A DNA stretch of 64,000 nucleotides from Glandiceps talaboti (lineage: Eukaryota > Hemichordata > Enteropneusta > Spengelidae). The notes beneath the pieces were generated by a model. It saw only the letters and a list, made by a program, of their open reading frames with translations. It was not told the origin of the DNA and searched no databases. Positions 1 to 12,500 of this stretch are shown here, in pieces (positions within the stretch are counted from its first letter, which is position 1; each line of letters opens with the position of its first letter). The DNA lies in NCBI RefSeq assembly GCF_964340395.1, contig NC_135557.1:4999716-5063715 (forward strand). Reading direction: 5' to 3'. The position numbers and the translations under genes were made by a program.

Positions 1-930
1 TTTTAAACAACAAATTATCTAGTTATGCTGCAACATCCTTTTGGATTGTTCTAAGCCTATTTTCTACAGACACATTCATAAAGATGTTTCAAAGTAGTAC
101 CGGTACGTTTTTTTTATTTGCCTTGTATTTTGATAAATAATCTGTTCAAAGTAGCCAATATTTAGGTTCATTTGTTTTGATTTGCAATCCTTCAGTTTTA
201 TTTATCACAGTAATTCCATTTATTTGTGTATTAGTTTATTTGTACTCCTTTTTATTACAATTTAAACCTACACTAGCTGCAACTGGGATATTTTGTCATC
301 AAATAACCTAAGATATGTTCACTAAAAGTCGTTTAATTATTTATTTAAAAAAAGAAACCATATCTGTTAATTAGTGATCAATATTATCTGTACGTAATGT
401 AATGGCAAGCTTGAATCTTGTGTGAAAACTTTTTTTTATTTTTAAAGAACATTTTACGATATTGAAACTGTTTTAACTTTGGGGATCAATTGGCATGTGG
501 GTGGTTTTTTTTAAAACAAATTGTCTAGTTGTGCTACAACGTTGTTTTGGATTGTTCTAAGCCTATTTTCTACAGACACATTCATAAAGATGTTTCAAAG
601 TAGTACCGGTACGTTTTTTTTATTTGCCTTGTATTTTGATAAATAATCTGTTCAAAGTAGCCAATATTTAGTTTCACTTGTTTAGATTTGCAATCCTTTA
701 GTTTTAGTTATCACAGTAATTCCATTTATTTGGTGTATTAGTCTATTTGTACTGCTTTTTATTACAATCTAAACCTACACTAGCTGCAACTGGGATATTT
801 TGTCAAATAACCTAAGATAACTCTTTATAAAAAACACACAATATCTCTTAATTAGTGGTCAAGTGGCAAGCTTGAATCTTGTGTGAAAACTTGGTTGTTT
901 GAAATAATTTTTCACAGTATTGAAACTGTA
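1..930. repeat. Tandem duplication, unit ~0.5 kb
   Basis: Two adjacent diverged copies of the same sequence. The motif GGATTGTTCTAAGCC occurs near 43 and again near 549 (offset 506), and GGCAAGCTTGAATC occurs near 404 and 865 (offset 461), so the second copy carries small deletions. The first copy begins at or before the window edge. No coding potential is seen; the short open frame at 883-1068 starts at a GTG inside the repeat and resembles nothing I know. Confidence 0.85.
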
Positions 931-1319
931 TTGGTGTATAGAGTATCACTGTTTTCCGATCAGACAACCACAATATATTCACTGAAAATTGTTAAAATAC
1001 CAAACAGTAGTCGTTGTACACATCAACCAGTATCCGATATTTTCATAAGCAGTACAGAAACAGGCTGAAATCGTGATTGCTGTTGATGGCACTGATAGTG
1101 GGTGCGGACCTAAAAGTCAATTTAATTAAATTAATTATGTATACAGCTACACAAATACGTTTATCAACAGGTGATGTGATACTGTTTATGATGTATGATA
1201 TTGTGAGTAGGTGATTGTACCTAACGAATCAATTTACTGACACAGTTGTAGCTTTAATGTTTTGGCTAGAGTCAAAAACTGAATATCCTTGAATTTTACG
1301 AAAAAATTAAAGATGTATT

Positions 1320-1790
1320 CATTAAAATATCTATATATACATAACTAATAAGGGATTTAAGATTTTTACATTTCTATATTTACCTATGGTAGAAGCAAAT
1401 TAACATATAAACGGCAATTATTTTATTTTTGTTTTATTGTGTTGTGTTGCGATGTGTTGTGATGTGTTGTGTTGTTTTAAAATGAAAAGTATATATCCTT
1501 ATATATCACTAATAAGGGGCTTAAGATTTTTACATTTCTATATTTACCTATGGTAAAAGCAAATTAACATATAAACGGCAATTCTTTTGTTTTGTTTTGT
1601 TTTGTTTTATTGTGTTGTGTTTTATTGTGTTGTTTTAAAATGAAAACTATTTTATCCATATACGTCACTAATAAACTGAAGGGTTTTAAAATTTATATAT
1701 TCTATATTTTCATATGGCAGAAGCAAATTAACATATAAACGGCAATTATTTTGTTTTGTTTTATTGTGTTGTGATGTGTTGTTTTAAAGC
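1320..1790. repeat. Three tandem copies of a ~160-bp AT-rich unit
   Basis: ACTAATAAGGG-type starts lie near 1,344, 1,506 and 1,665. Each is followed by the shared segment AAGCAAATTAACATATAAAC and then a TGTTGTG-rich stretch of variable length. No protein is implied. Confidence 0.85.
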
Positions 1791-3090
1791 ACAAATAGTT
1801 ATTCTTGATGGACTTCATCGTCAACATTTTGGAGTGTTTAGATGTCACGTGATGATAAAGGCTATGCTAATGTGTTCTAAAGAGAATGGTATATGCTACT
1901 GTGGGTTTTCTTTGGTTCCCATTACTGTTAAAGAGCAGAATGGTGACAGAGGTTCGAATGAGTGTTTTAACTATATAATCACCTTTACTTAGATATAGGT
2001 TCATGTATAGACGTTGCAGTTTTTGTGGTAAATAGTACACATTATTCAAGTTATTTGGAGGTTAAATGAATAATTTCTCCCACAATTATGTTTGTAGTCG
2101 AAGTATACCTTTAAAAAACTATCCCTACTTACATATACAAGTTCTGTTCCTAAATTGTTGTCTATGGTGTGCCTTTGATGTGTCTAAATAACATAATTAA
2201 AATTGTTAGAATTTCCTGTATGACTGATCTTAAAAATATTAATTTATGAATACTATCCCGGACTAATTATATACCACTTTGAATGCCTAGTTCCCTGACA
2301 CACACCCTGGACAGTAATGTATCAATGCAAGCACCTTAAATCACAGGCAATTGAGTTAAACAGTTAAACACAAAATTCGATGATGATGGTATTTTATCGA
2401 CATGCTCTATTATTTTATTGTGGCTGATATTGCTTTTTACAAATGCTAACCCTTCTCATTTAGTCAACGTAATTAATGTTTGGAATTGTACTAAAACCTT
2501 CATTGACAAATTGTACAATTTATTATGAAACAAAGATGCATTATTATGTATTCATTCACAAATTATATCACAAAGAGAGAATTTAATATAGATAAGTATG
2601 TTGTCAGTAAGAGATTTGAAAATGTTTTTCATATATGCCACCCCTCATATGAATAAGGTATTGACATAGGAAATGATACACAATGAGTGATTCACAATGT
2701 ATACAATCCTACTATCAATAAATAAGCATTAACGAAAGGCACATATTGGAAACCCCAATTTAATGACTTGGCAAAAAGTACAAATCAACATATCCATTAT
2801 ACGATCCAGTAGACGATGAATAATTGTATTATCAAGTCATATGTTCTATGTTACGAATTAGGTGATATATGTCTATGCATTTGGTTTAATACTCTATTTT
2901 ACATTGCAAAAATACACACCTATAACCAAGTTTGGGTCTTTGTGATTGGGGTTATAGTGTTATCATGAAATGTACACTTCAGATATTTTCAATCTAATGT
3001 AAACAATTCATTCTTTGCATTATTACTTGCAATAAAAAAATATTTTTTGCTGTATTTCGTCTGGTGTAAAGCAACAATGGCTGAATGAAA
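1791..3090. other. Unassigned AT-rich intergenic DNA
   Basis: About 1.3 kb without a supported gene, RNA or repeat. The two overlapping open frames at 1,756-2,049 on opposite strands show no recognisable motif and are probably chance. Confidence 0.6.
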
Positions 3091-3454
3091 GTGAATTGAT
3101 TGAAGTAAGTTTTGATAAAGACATATATTTATCTGTACCAATTTATTACGGCAATGTTAGTTGGAAACTGAAGTTGTTTAAGCATGGCTAAACAAGGTTA
3201 TTCTGCCACAATACACGAGTTAATTATCTCTTATTTAGGATACCGTCGTCGCATCTGGTATTGATTAATGATGTTTAAAGGACCCGGAGAGAAAGTGGTA
3301 GACAAACATACAAACATACATACATACTGATAAATAGACTCATGCATTTGGGCTGGCAGAAAGATAGACAAACAACCATTTAGCCAGACATACAAACATA
3401 TAGGTAGATATAGAGGCTGGCTGTAGACGCATAAGTTGTCTGACATAGAACGTG

Positions 3455-3542
3455 CGACATACATACATACATACATACATACATACATACATACATACAT
3501 ACATACATACATACATACATACATACATACATACATACATAC
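3455..3542. repeat. (CATA)n microsatellite
   Basis: About 20 nearly perfect CATA tetramers. Reading frames through it give Met-Tyr-Val-Cys repeats on the minus strand, which are translation artefacts of a tetranucleotide repeat. Confidence 0.98.
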
Positions 3543-3593
3543 GGGTAGATAGATGGGGAGGCATGGATACAGATAGGATATGTAGGTTTAAAT

Positions 3594-3595
<2 letters not shown>

Positions 3596-3656
<61 letters not shown>
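3596..3656. repeat. (CA)n microsatellite
   Basis: About 30 uninterrupted CA dinucleotides. Confidence 0.98.
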
Positions 3657-3657
<1 letters not shown>

Positions 3658-4025
3658 AAAGGCAACTAGAAACCATACAGAAATCCGAAACAGAAAACAT
3701 CACATGCAGATAAACTGGCGAGAGACACACTTATATTAAGACTTATTTTTCCACTTTTGGTTCCTCAAATATTTATCATGATTACAAGTCGTCTAAAGTA
3801 ACGCTCATAAACTGTTGAAGTAGGTTTTGGTAAATACTGGCAGAGATTGCTCATACGGTTTTATGAGGGCATTAGTGGTAAGATTGCAAACTGAAGTGGG
3901 CAAGATTGTTTAAATTTAGCTATAAACATGCTATCAGACAAAAGTCACGTGAACACAACACAAGAGTTGTTCACTTGTATTTATGATTATCTCAATGGCG
4001 CACTGCTAGACAGGGGCAGGCTGAC

Positions 4026-4616
4026 ATACAAACATACATACATACATACATACATACATACATACATACATACATACATACATACATTCATACACGCACG
4101 CACTCACGCACGCACACACACATAAATGCAGACACGCACGCACGCACGCACGCACGCACACATACATAAATGCAGACACGCACGCACATACATACATACA
4201 TACATACATACATACATACATACATACATACATACATACATACATGCACACATGCATGCATGCATGCATACATACATACATACATACATACATACATACA
4301 TACATACATACATACATACATACACACATACACACACGCACACACTTCCATCCTTCCATCCATCCATCCATCCATACATCCATCCATACATACATACATA
4401 CATACATACACACACATACATACATACATACATACATACATACATACATACATACATACATACATACATACATACACACACACACTTCCATCCTTCCATC
4501 CATCCATCCATCCATCCACCCACCCACCCATCCATCCGTCCATACATCCATCCGTCCATACATACATACATACATACATACATACATACATACATACATA
4601 CATACATACATACATA
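4026..4616. repeat. Compound CATA/CATC/CGCA/CATG microsatellite
   Basis: Nearly 600 bp of tetranucleotide repeat in blocks: CATA, CGCA, CATA, CATG, CATA, CATC, CATA, CCAC/CATC, CATA. Two internal blocks (about 4,260-4,385 and 4,400-4,560) repeat the same order (CATA, then CACACTTCCATCCTTCCATC, then CATC). This suggests duplication of a compound block rather than slippage alone. Open frames of Thr-Tyr-Ile-His repeats are not genes. Confidence 0.97.
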
Positions 4617-5624
4617 GTTGGACCGATTGACGGAATGGCGCTGGCTGGCTGAATTATTGTCTGTTTGACTCAGGTACAGTGTTGCCTAAGGAGTGAGATA
4701 AAAACAGATGTTTCCAGACTATGTAAACACTTAGACCACTACAATATTTTAGTGGTCAGAGGTAAGCAGGAGGGATGCATAACTACTATTAAAAGGTTTT
4801 CATTTTTGGTTCCTTCAAAGGATATCACGTAACTCCCACTGAGACTTGTTTTTTTCATTTTTGGTTCCTTCAAGGTTTATTATGTTTACACGTCGCCCAA
4901 AGTAACGCTCATAAAATGTTGAAGTGGGTTAGGATAAATACAGAAAGATGTTTATGTATGTCGTTTTATGAGGTTTACAGTGGTAGTACTGAAAGCTGAA
5001 GGGGCAAGAATAAACATTAGCTATAAACAGCTTATAAAATTACGTGCCTTATAAAATTACGTGCTAGGTACAAACATTTCTTGCAAACGACATGTCAACT
5101 CAACATAGGGTCAGACATTTTAACATACTTAAATCACACTCGTTACTTCGTGATGTGTGTATTAGAAAGACCCTTTTATAACATTAACTTGTAGGTAGTA
5201 CACAGCATTGATACACTTCTTTTCACACCATTCAGTCAACAGTACAGGTTATTGATTTTAATGTTAGTTTATATTCGGGAAGCTGACGTCAAGTATCGTG
5301 AAAGTAAATGAAGAAATTGGACAAATGCATTCTCGAAAACCAGAGCTATTATTTCTTTGAAATTGTTACTAGTTAAGTCGCATGATAAATATTGACTGTC
5401 TCTCCGAACATGTGACTCGCCACTAAGATTCATGGGTAAATTTATGACTTGTGTGCAGATGACCAAGGGTGGCCAGACTACACATGCATAGTTTTATATT
5501 GTACGATCCATAAACAATCTTCCTTCTCCACTGTCTATGATTCCTACGACCTTTACATTCTGTGTTGGTGGAGGAATTGTTTATCATGTAATCGCCATAG
5601 CTTACCAAATGGCATCATATCTCA

Positions 5625-7657
5625 TTAGGGACCGGTCAGTTTCTTCGGCCTGGGGGGGGGGGCGGTGGATTGGTAGGGGGGTCACTCTGTTTTTGAAATT
5701 GGCAGTAGGGGGGGGGGGTCATGCTGTTTTGAAAATTGTGGATAGGGGGGGTCATTGTGTTTTAGATTGTGATGGAAGAAAAAAATCCTTTCTATAATGG
5801 CATATAGCCTTGTCTGAAATGTGGTACATGTCAATATTTGATCTTGTCCCTGTTTCTTACATGAATTCTTTAACATTACTTATTAGTTCAAACCTAACTA
5901 TACATATTCATATACATGTACCGGTATTACCTACCTACCACACTAGTTACAGAACATGTCATGTAAATGCTTGGCTGTTTCACAATCAATGCTTCGCTTA
6001 TATTGCAGTTTGGGGCAAAAGTGAACTTGAAGGTTTCGTAATGGTAATTTTCATAGATAGTTTATAAATGAAGTTAATCTAAATTGTTCTACTCGTCATG
6101 CTATTGACACTACAAATCACCACATCTCATCAGACTCCAGTTACTATTATACACTAGGTATGACCACCTAAAGTTCTCTAACATACCGGTGACTTTATTA
6201 TACATGCAATATTAATGCCCCTATATACTAATGTTACGTGTCCATTTTATGTGATATGAGAAACTCATTTAAAAACGTTTTGCGTTAGCTTTTCGAAGCT
6301 TGGAAATAATACCTCAAAGGTTATGAATAACCTAAACATTGCCTTAGTATCTGAAGCAAAATACTCCAGATCTGCCAGGGGGAAAACCCCAAGGACTCCC
6401 TCACCCCCAGAGGTCACTCATACATTCAACCAACAATCAGATGCACCAACAACCTTTTTACTGTCATAATGGTATTAAACTTTTCTTAAATATTTTCACC
6501 CTATTCTAATTTGATATGATATTGTCTTTTCAAGATCTGAAACGTTTGCCAAGATTGTCTAAAATTGCCTTAAACTCCAAATCTCCCCTACCAATGATAC
6601 TACCATTATAGATGTGCTGACCTTTACTACATGTATATAATGATGCCATTTAAACTTTTTAAGAACATATTTCAACCCTTAGTGTAAGTTATAAAGAATA
6701 GTGTCTAATACTTGCTGTCTTGTAAAGCATGGATTAAGTTATTGCTTGAAAGGGTCTGAATAGCCTAAATATTGGCTTTAAGAGTAAAAATCCTCCAGGG
6801 TTTCTAGAGGGAGACCCCCTCAGACCCCACATGAGGTGGACATATCCCAGTCTCAAGCTCTTCCCCTCATACTGTCGAGATGCTATCTAAGTATATTTCA
6901 AAAGTATTTCAACCCTATGTAGTTGCTTTTAACATGTTGGTGTTGTCTTGTAAGGCTTGGAAATTATTGTCTGAAAGGGTCTGAATAGTCTCAAAATTGA
7001 CTTTTCAGAGTTAAAAACCTCCAGGGCTTCTAGGGGGAGACCCCCTAGGACCCCCCCCCCCACATGAGGTGTACACATCCTACTCTCAAGATCTTCCCCC
7101 TACCTCTTACTGCCAAGATCCTATCAAACTATATTTCAAAAATATTTCAACCTTATGTAGTTGCATTTTACATGTTGGTGCTGTCTTGTAAAGCTTGGAA
7201 ATTATTTTCTGAAAATGTCTGAATAGTCTCAAAATTGACTTTTCAGAGTTAAAAACCTCCTGGGCTTCTAGGGGGAGACCCCCTAGGACCCCCATAAGAG
7301 ATGTACATATTCCCTTCTCAAGCTTTCCTACCTTTCACAGTCAAGATGCTATTAAACTCCTTTTCAAATATATTTACCCTGTGTAGTCAATAATTATAAA
7401 TATGATAGTGCTAACCTGGGATCTTATAAAGTAAATGCAAGACAGTCAAGCAGTCCACACTGAGTCACGATAAAAAAATACCTGTCATGCGAATATTATA
7501 TGAGGGGGGGGGGTCATCATGTTTTAGAATTAAGTGATAGGGGGGTCAGCCTGTTTTTGGTTTTACAGATAGGGGGGGGGGGTCAGTAACTTTTTGTCGG
7601 CCCGATTTAAGAATCCACCGCCCCCCCCCCAGGCTGGAGAAACTGACCGGTCCCTTA
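5625..7657. mobile_element. ~2.0-kb DNA element with G-rich inverted ends
   Basis: The left end (5,628 onward) begins GGGACCGGTCAGTTTCT, runs into a G-tract and then GGTGGATT. The right end is its reverse complement: AATCCACCG, a C-tract, then AGAAACTGACCGGTCCC ending at 7,654. Each end is flanked by TTA (5,625-5,627 and 7,655-7,657), a possible 3-bp (or eroded TTAA) target duplication. Inside the ends, further G-tracts alternate with TCACTCTGTTTTTG-like words. No transposase frame is visible, so the element is non-autonomous. The superfamily is not assignable by eye; TTAA-type superfamilies such as Kolobok or piggyBac are possible. Confidence 0.8.
6340..7440. repeat. Internal ~230-bp tandem repeats of the poly-G element
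   Basis: Diverged units each contain CCTCCAGGGCTTCTAGGGGG, AGACCCCCT, a Pu/Py-rich stretch, TATTTCAACCCTATGTAG and GTCTTGTAAAGCTTGGAAA. The AGACCCCCT words occur near 6,811, 7,037 and 7,275, with an older unit near 6,376. They lie wholly inside the inverted ends. No coding frame persists across units. Confidence 0.75.
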
Positions 7658-9300
7658 GCAGAAAAGTCCCATGTGGCATGTGAATACATGTATGAATGGG
7701 TAGGGCAGTAGCTCTTCTTTAACTTTCGCCATGGGGCCAAGAGGGCTAAAAGTTCACCAACTAACCTTGACTTTATTTGTATTTTTTAAATTGACTTTCT
7801 TGTGTAGTAACAAGACTCGCTTCATTCCCAAGTAGATCTTTAACAAGGGATATAGATGGAAGTACATTTTCCTATACCAGCTACCTAAATCGAACAAGTA
7901 AGATTGTTGAATGGTTGGCTCGTCATGTAAACACAGGTCTTGTCTTTTGTCCAATTCCTTGTGTATGTGTGCTCTTGATAGGAATACATCATGTTGTCCA
8001 CACATTGAAACATTGTACACAATATCATGGTCAGGAGTAGAGGAAAGCGATTCTTTTGCAGCTGATACCTGCTGACATATAATTTGTGGGAGAACACACT
8101 TTAATTGATGCTCATTTCTTGTATTTTGAAAGTAGAAAAATATTTGTTAGATAAAAATATTCAACATGTATTCATCAAAGAAGACACAGTCACTCCCATC
8201 TATTTTGTTGCGTGTACCCCCTTCCAGCTAGTTTGTTGTGCGGCAGTTATGTATTCTTCACATTTAAGTTTGAACTTAAAAATCAAGGGTATAATCAAAA
8301 TCCTGTCTAAATAGTTACTCTATCAACAATGTGGGTTTACATTTGAATGGTATTTCTTGGGTTGAAACTTATATAGATAACACATATGTTAGGTAACATG
8401 ATTACATTTATTGTTATCAATGCAATCATCCAATTTATCGTAAGCAGAAAAAAATGGACCATGAAGAGAAACATTTTGCTCAATTCAGATAACTTTGAAC
8501 ACACCGTATGGAGTCCACATTCTATTGTTGCTAGTCATACTGTTTACAATGAATAATTTTGGTAGATGGCAGCCTTCACCGATCTCTGAAAAACCCAAAT
8601 CCATACAAATCGTAATGTGCAGGGATTACTGAAGGGGTGCGAAGTGTATATTGTAGTTTGTAGTGACTGGCTGTTCATATAGTGCCTTATACAATCAAGG
8701 GTCCTTGTTTGGATGAATGTGAATGAGACGTTCCACTGACCACTTACACTAGCTCACCTAGCTCAGGCTCCATAAGTAGGTATTAGGTAAAGTACAGAGA
8801 GTCAAGGAGCTATTTTCATATTGGAATTAAATATTGTATCCTTTCTGGACATTTCCTTCGTTCTTCCCAATATATATAACACCAGGCTTCACAAGAGTCT
8901 AAATATCAATGATATCTTTTCATGCTATATATACTGAATTTTGCTAAGGGCATGGGATTGGTTGTTTGGATCAGTTATGTAACTATGTCTTGTACAACAA
9001 CACATGTACATTAAGACACCATACATAATACAAACGGTGAACCCATATTACACTAAAATAGCACAAGGGTGTTCATACTAGGGGCATATTCAGGGGACAA
9101 ACAGTGTTCTCATTGTTTGTTCAGGGCAACTTGGCCTTCTGTTGGACAGTATTGGTTATGTTGCATGCGAAAACCAAAGATGGCAGCCAAAACTTACATT
9201 TTGAGTAGATTTGCATAACGAAATCATATCGTTGCAGAACTGTCAGGACTCAAGTATGTCTGTTATAAGTAATTTCTAGTTTACATAATGTCACATTGCT
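7658..9300. other. Unassigned intergenic DNA
   Basis: About 1.6 kb with only short open frames (for example 7,754-8,020 minus and 8,105-8,314 plus). They lack known motifs and conserved-looking architecture. No repeat or RNA gene recognised. Confidence 0.55.
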
Positions 9301-9302
9301 CA

Positions 9303-10442
9303 AGTGTATATGGGGTCTATTATGGGGTAGACACTTTAAGTGTATATAGGGTATATTATGGGGTAGACACTTTAGGTGTATATAGGGTCTTTTATGGGGT
9401 AGACACATTAAGTGTATATAGGGTCTATTATGGGGTAGACACTTTAGGTGTATGTAGGGTCTATTATGGGGTAGACACTTTAAGTGTATATAGGGTATAT
9501 TATGGGGTAGACAATTTAAGTATATATAGGGTCTATTATGGGGTAGACACTTTAAGTGTATATAGGGTCTATTATGGGGTAGACACGTTAAGTGTACATA
9601 GGGTCTAGTATGGGGTAGACACTTTAATTAAGTATATATAGGGTCTATTATGGGGTAGGCACTTTAAGTGTATGTAGGGTTTATTATGGGGTAGACACTT
9701 TAAGTGTATATAGGGTCTATTATGGGGTAGAAACTTTAAGTGTATATAGGGTATATTATGGGGTAGACACTAAGTGTATATAGGGTATATTATGGGGTAG
9801 ACACTTTAAGTGTATATAGGGTCTATTATGGGGTAGACACTTTAAGTGTATATAGGGTATATTATGGGGTAGACACTTTAAGTGTATATAAGGTCTATTA
9901 TGGGGTAGATACTTTAATTAAGTATAAATAGGGTCTATTATAGGGTAGACACTTTAAGTGTATATAGGGTCTGTTATGGGGTAGACACTTTAAGTGTATA
10001 TAGGGTTCATTATGGGGTAGACACTTTAAGTGTATAAATGGTATATTATGGGGTAGACACTTTAAGTGTATATAAGGTCTATTATGGGGTAGATACTTTA
10101 ATTAAGTATAAATAGGGTCTATTATAGGGTAGACACTTTAAGTGTATATAGGGTCTGTTACGGGGTAGACACTTTAAGTGTATATAGGGTTCATTATGGG
10201 GTAGACACTTTAAGTGTATAAATGGTATATTATGGGGTAGACACTTTAAGTGTATATAAGGTCTATTATGGGGTAGATACTTTAATTAAGTATAAATAGG
10301 GTCTATTATAGGGTAGACACTTTAAGTGTATATAGGGTCTGTTACGGGGTAGACACTTTAAGTGTATATAGGGTTCATTATGGGGTAGACACTTTAAGTG
10401 TATAAATGGTATATTATGGGGTAGACACTTTAAGTGTATATA
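9303..10442. repeat. 36-bp minisatellite with 184-bp higher-order repeat
   Basis: About 31 units of a 36-bp monomer (consensus words TATATAGGGTCTATTATGG and GGTAGACACTTTAAGTG). From about 9,910 the array changes to a higher-order unit of five monomer variants plus a 4-bp insertion (TTTAATTAAG). It repeats with starts at 9,910, 10,094 and 10,278, exactly 184 bp apart. Because 36 is a multiple of three, a repetitive open frame results (9,288-9,608). I do not take it as a gene. Confidence 0.97.
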
Positions 10443-11735
10443 TGATGTATTACTTCGCGTCACGGATGATGTCATCAATTGTTAGAGTGTAAAACTTGAA
10501 AGTGGCCCTCATTATGTGATTTCCTTAAAGCTTTGAATTCATCAACTTTGGACGGAAAGTATAAACAAGAAATAAATCATCACTTTTCAGATTTTTTTTT
10601 CTTAGAATTATTTGAGATTCTGAATTATGGCATGTTATTTGTTGATAACTGAAATCAGTATTGCAATGGTTGTATTATTGGGACTAGACATATATGTGCT
10701 TCAAATGTTTTATTGTATCATCCAGTAGGCATACAAGTAGCAGCCTTTTACAAAATGAAGCCATCTGTCTGAAAATAGTTTATGCTCTATGCAAATTGAA
10801 GGCACTGCTCTTTATTCGCCATTTGTAACCGATATACCCAGGTAAGATGTTTTTTATATGTAAATGTGAATAAATTTGATAAATAAACTTGATCGTTAAT
10901 TAGTCAGTCAGGAGCCGATTCCTTGTATGTTCTAGGAAAACAACTACATTTTGTCAACCTGGGTCATATCAAGAGGTATATTCATATAATGAGAGGGAAA
11001 GTTCTGTAATCTAGCATTGTCATGGTGATCAATCCGTGGTCAATGTTATATATCTCACATCACACAGTTCCTTAGGTAAATGGCGAGTCCTCACCACCAA
11101 GTAAATTTAATAGATTCTAAAAAGTTTGGTTAATCATCTTTTTTTATCTTAACCACTTGCTATTTTAAGGTATTTGATCTTCTTGAGAACAATTGTCTTT
11201 TCAGTGATTCTGAAACTATTCCGGAATCGGGCCAAGTAGTTGTTTATGGTGTTTTTGTGATTATTTCTCCAATATCGTCTGTACTGACACATTGGGAAGT
11301 AGAGAATGTTGCTTACGTAGCAGTTTCCAGATCATTGAAAGTTGACGAGGTATCAATAGTATCGAGGTTGGAGGGTATTGTTATTGTGTTGATGAAATAG
11401 TGACTGAATTGCTCACTGAGCTCCTGACATATGCACGATTAGGGAGAGACTTCTCTTGCTGCTTGCCGGATAAGCTAGAGAATATGCGAAATAGTGATCT
11501 CTGGTTACCCTTGTTGTCAGTAATTAAATTGAGTAATATTCCTTCTTCGCTTTCTTGATTACGCGGCTAACATTTCTGCACTCTTCTTGGAAACTCTTGC
11601 GATGTATTTCTACCTTAGTGGTGCACCACAGATGATCAGCTGTTCTCCTCTTCTTCTTGGCCACATCAACTTCGGGTGTATATCATTAAATGTCTGAATG
11701 TATGTTGGCAGTCCAATGATCATGGTTTTCAAGAA
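10443..11735. other. Unassigned intergenic DNA
   Basis: About 1.3 kb without a supported gene or repeat. Only scattered short frames are present. Confidence 0.55.
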
Positions 11736-11907
11736 GCTGAGTAAGATGTGTGGTGTATGATGCCATGGCAGAAGAGAAACTGAGTAAGATGTTTGTTGTA
11801 TGATGCTATGGCAGAAGAGAAGCTGAGTAAGATGTGTGTTGTATGATGCTATGGCAGAAGAGAAGCTGAGTGAGATGTGTGTTGTATGATGCTATGGCAG
11901 AGAAGAA
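11736..11907. repeat. 43-bp tandem repeat, four copies
   Basis: Four near-identical units built on GCTGAGTAAGATGTGT and TATGATGCTATGGCAGAAGA. The array ends directly at the AAT-repeat tail of the adjacent retrotransposon scrap. Confidence 0.9.
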
Positions 11908-12300
11908 ATAATAATAATAATAATGTTCGGTTCTTATATAGCGCTTTCCCACACCGTGCTCAAAGCGCTTTACAATTTATTACCCCTGGCTCGGATCAGA
12001 AATCTATTGGTGGTTACATGATATCTGGGAGAGAAATCAAATCATGGGTGAAGTCTTCCATCAAGATAGTTGAGATACATCGAAAAGTTATTTCACGTAT
12101 TAAAAGTGAAGGTTTATGAAGGATAAACGGGATTATGATCTGAGAATCCAGTGAAATCGATGAAAGTATTATTAATATGTATTGGAGAATTAGTTATAAT
12201 TAGATCCAGTGTGTGTCCTTTAGTGTGATTTGATTCATGTACCCATTGTGTCATATTATATGTGACACCAGTTGTATATAAAATAGGAGTTTTGGACCAC
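11905..12300 (-). pseudogene. Non-LTR retrotransposon scrap: endonuclease piece joined to 3' tail
   Basis: Read on the minus strand, 12,305-12,114 contains the word GHTLDLIIT followed by SDHNPV. This is the C-terminal signature of the APE-type endonuclease domain of CR1/L2/RTE-like non-LTR retrotransposons (family knowledge). Reading on, there is no reverse transcriptase. The sequence goes straight to a 3' end with AAAGCGCTTTGAGCAC and GCGCTATATAAG and a TTATTATTATT tail at 11,905-11,925, so the copy is internally deleted. Its upstream end stops exactly where the Polinton inverted repeat begins, suggesting the Polinton inserted into it or next to it. Confidence 0.7.
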
Positions 12301-12500
12301 TTCACCTTTTTTACTTAAAATAAATGGCTTAATCTATATAAAATTTATGTAAACACCAAAAATACACTGTAATTTTACCGTTATTCAATGTCGTTCCACT
12401 GTGGAAGGGTTTTTGAACCGTGTTACCAATGGCAGTGCAGCCGATCGAGTGTAAACAGTCTATTAATACACCAGCCCATTGTCTAATTGAACGACACCGA
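12301..12500 (+). repeat. Polinton left terminal inverted repeat
   Basis: Aligns by eye with the reverse complement of 36,690-36,920. Shared words in order: TTCACC, a T-run, TTAATCTATAT(A/T)AAATTT, GTAAACAC, CAAAAATA-CACTGT, CACTGTGgAAGGGT, TGAACCG(T/C)GT, TCTATTAATA, TTGTCTAAtT. The inner limit is approximate. Confidence 0.85.

Larger units (their letters stand above)
3090..5075. repeat. Triplicated flank separated by CATA/CA arrays
   Basis: Three diverged direct repeats (about 3,090-3,205, 3,738-3,960 and 4,838-5,075) share the order: AGTAACGCTCATAAA-type segment, GAAGTaggTTttGgTAAA, GGCAAGATT/AGAATAAAC, then TTAGCTATAAAC. The first copy is the most diverged. The microsatellite arrays lie between the copies, so the flank and the array were apparently duplicated as one unit. 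Confidence 0.6.

Noticed and set aside
3231-4652. Many overlapping open frames of Met-Tyr-Val-Cys or Thr-Tyr-Ile-His repeats on both strands
   Set aside because: They are translations of CATA/CA microsatellites; tetranucleotide repeats lack stops in several frames.
9288-9608. Open frame with 12-residue VYYGVDTLSVYR repeats
   Set aside because: The 36-bp minisatellite length is a multiple of three, so any stop-free monomer yields a repetitive frame. No ATG context or homology supports a protein.
9303-10442. CRISPR-like regular direct repeats
   Set aside because: Units are contiguous with no unique spacers, and the setting is an animal genome.
12301-12306. 6-bp target duplication at the Polinton borders
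   Set aside because: The bases outside the two ends (GACCAC versus AAATGG) do not match; the borders may be slightly misplaced or eroded.
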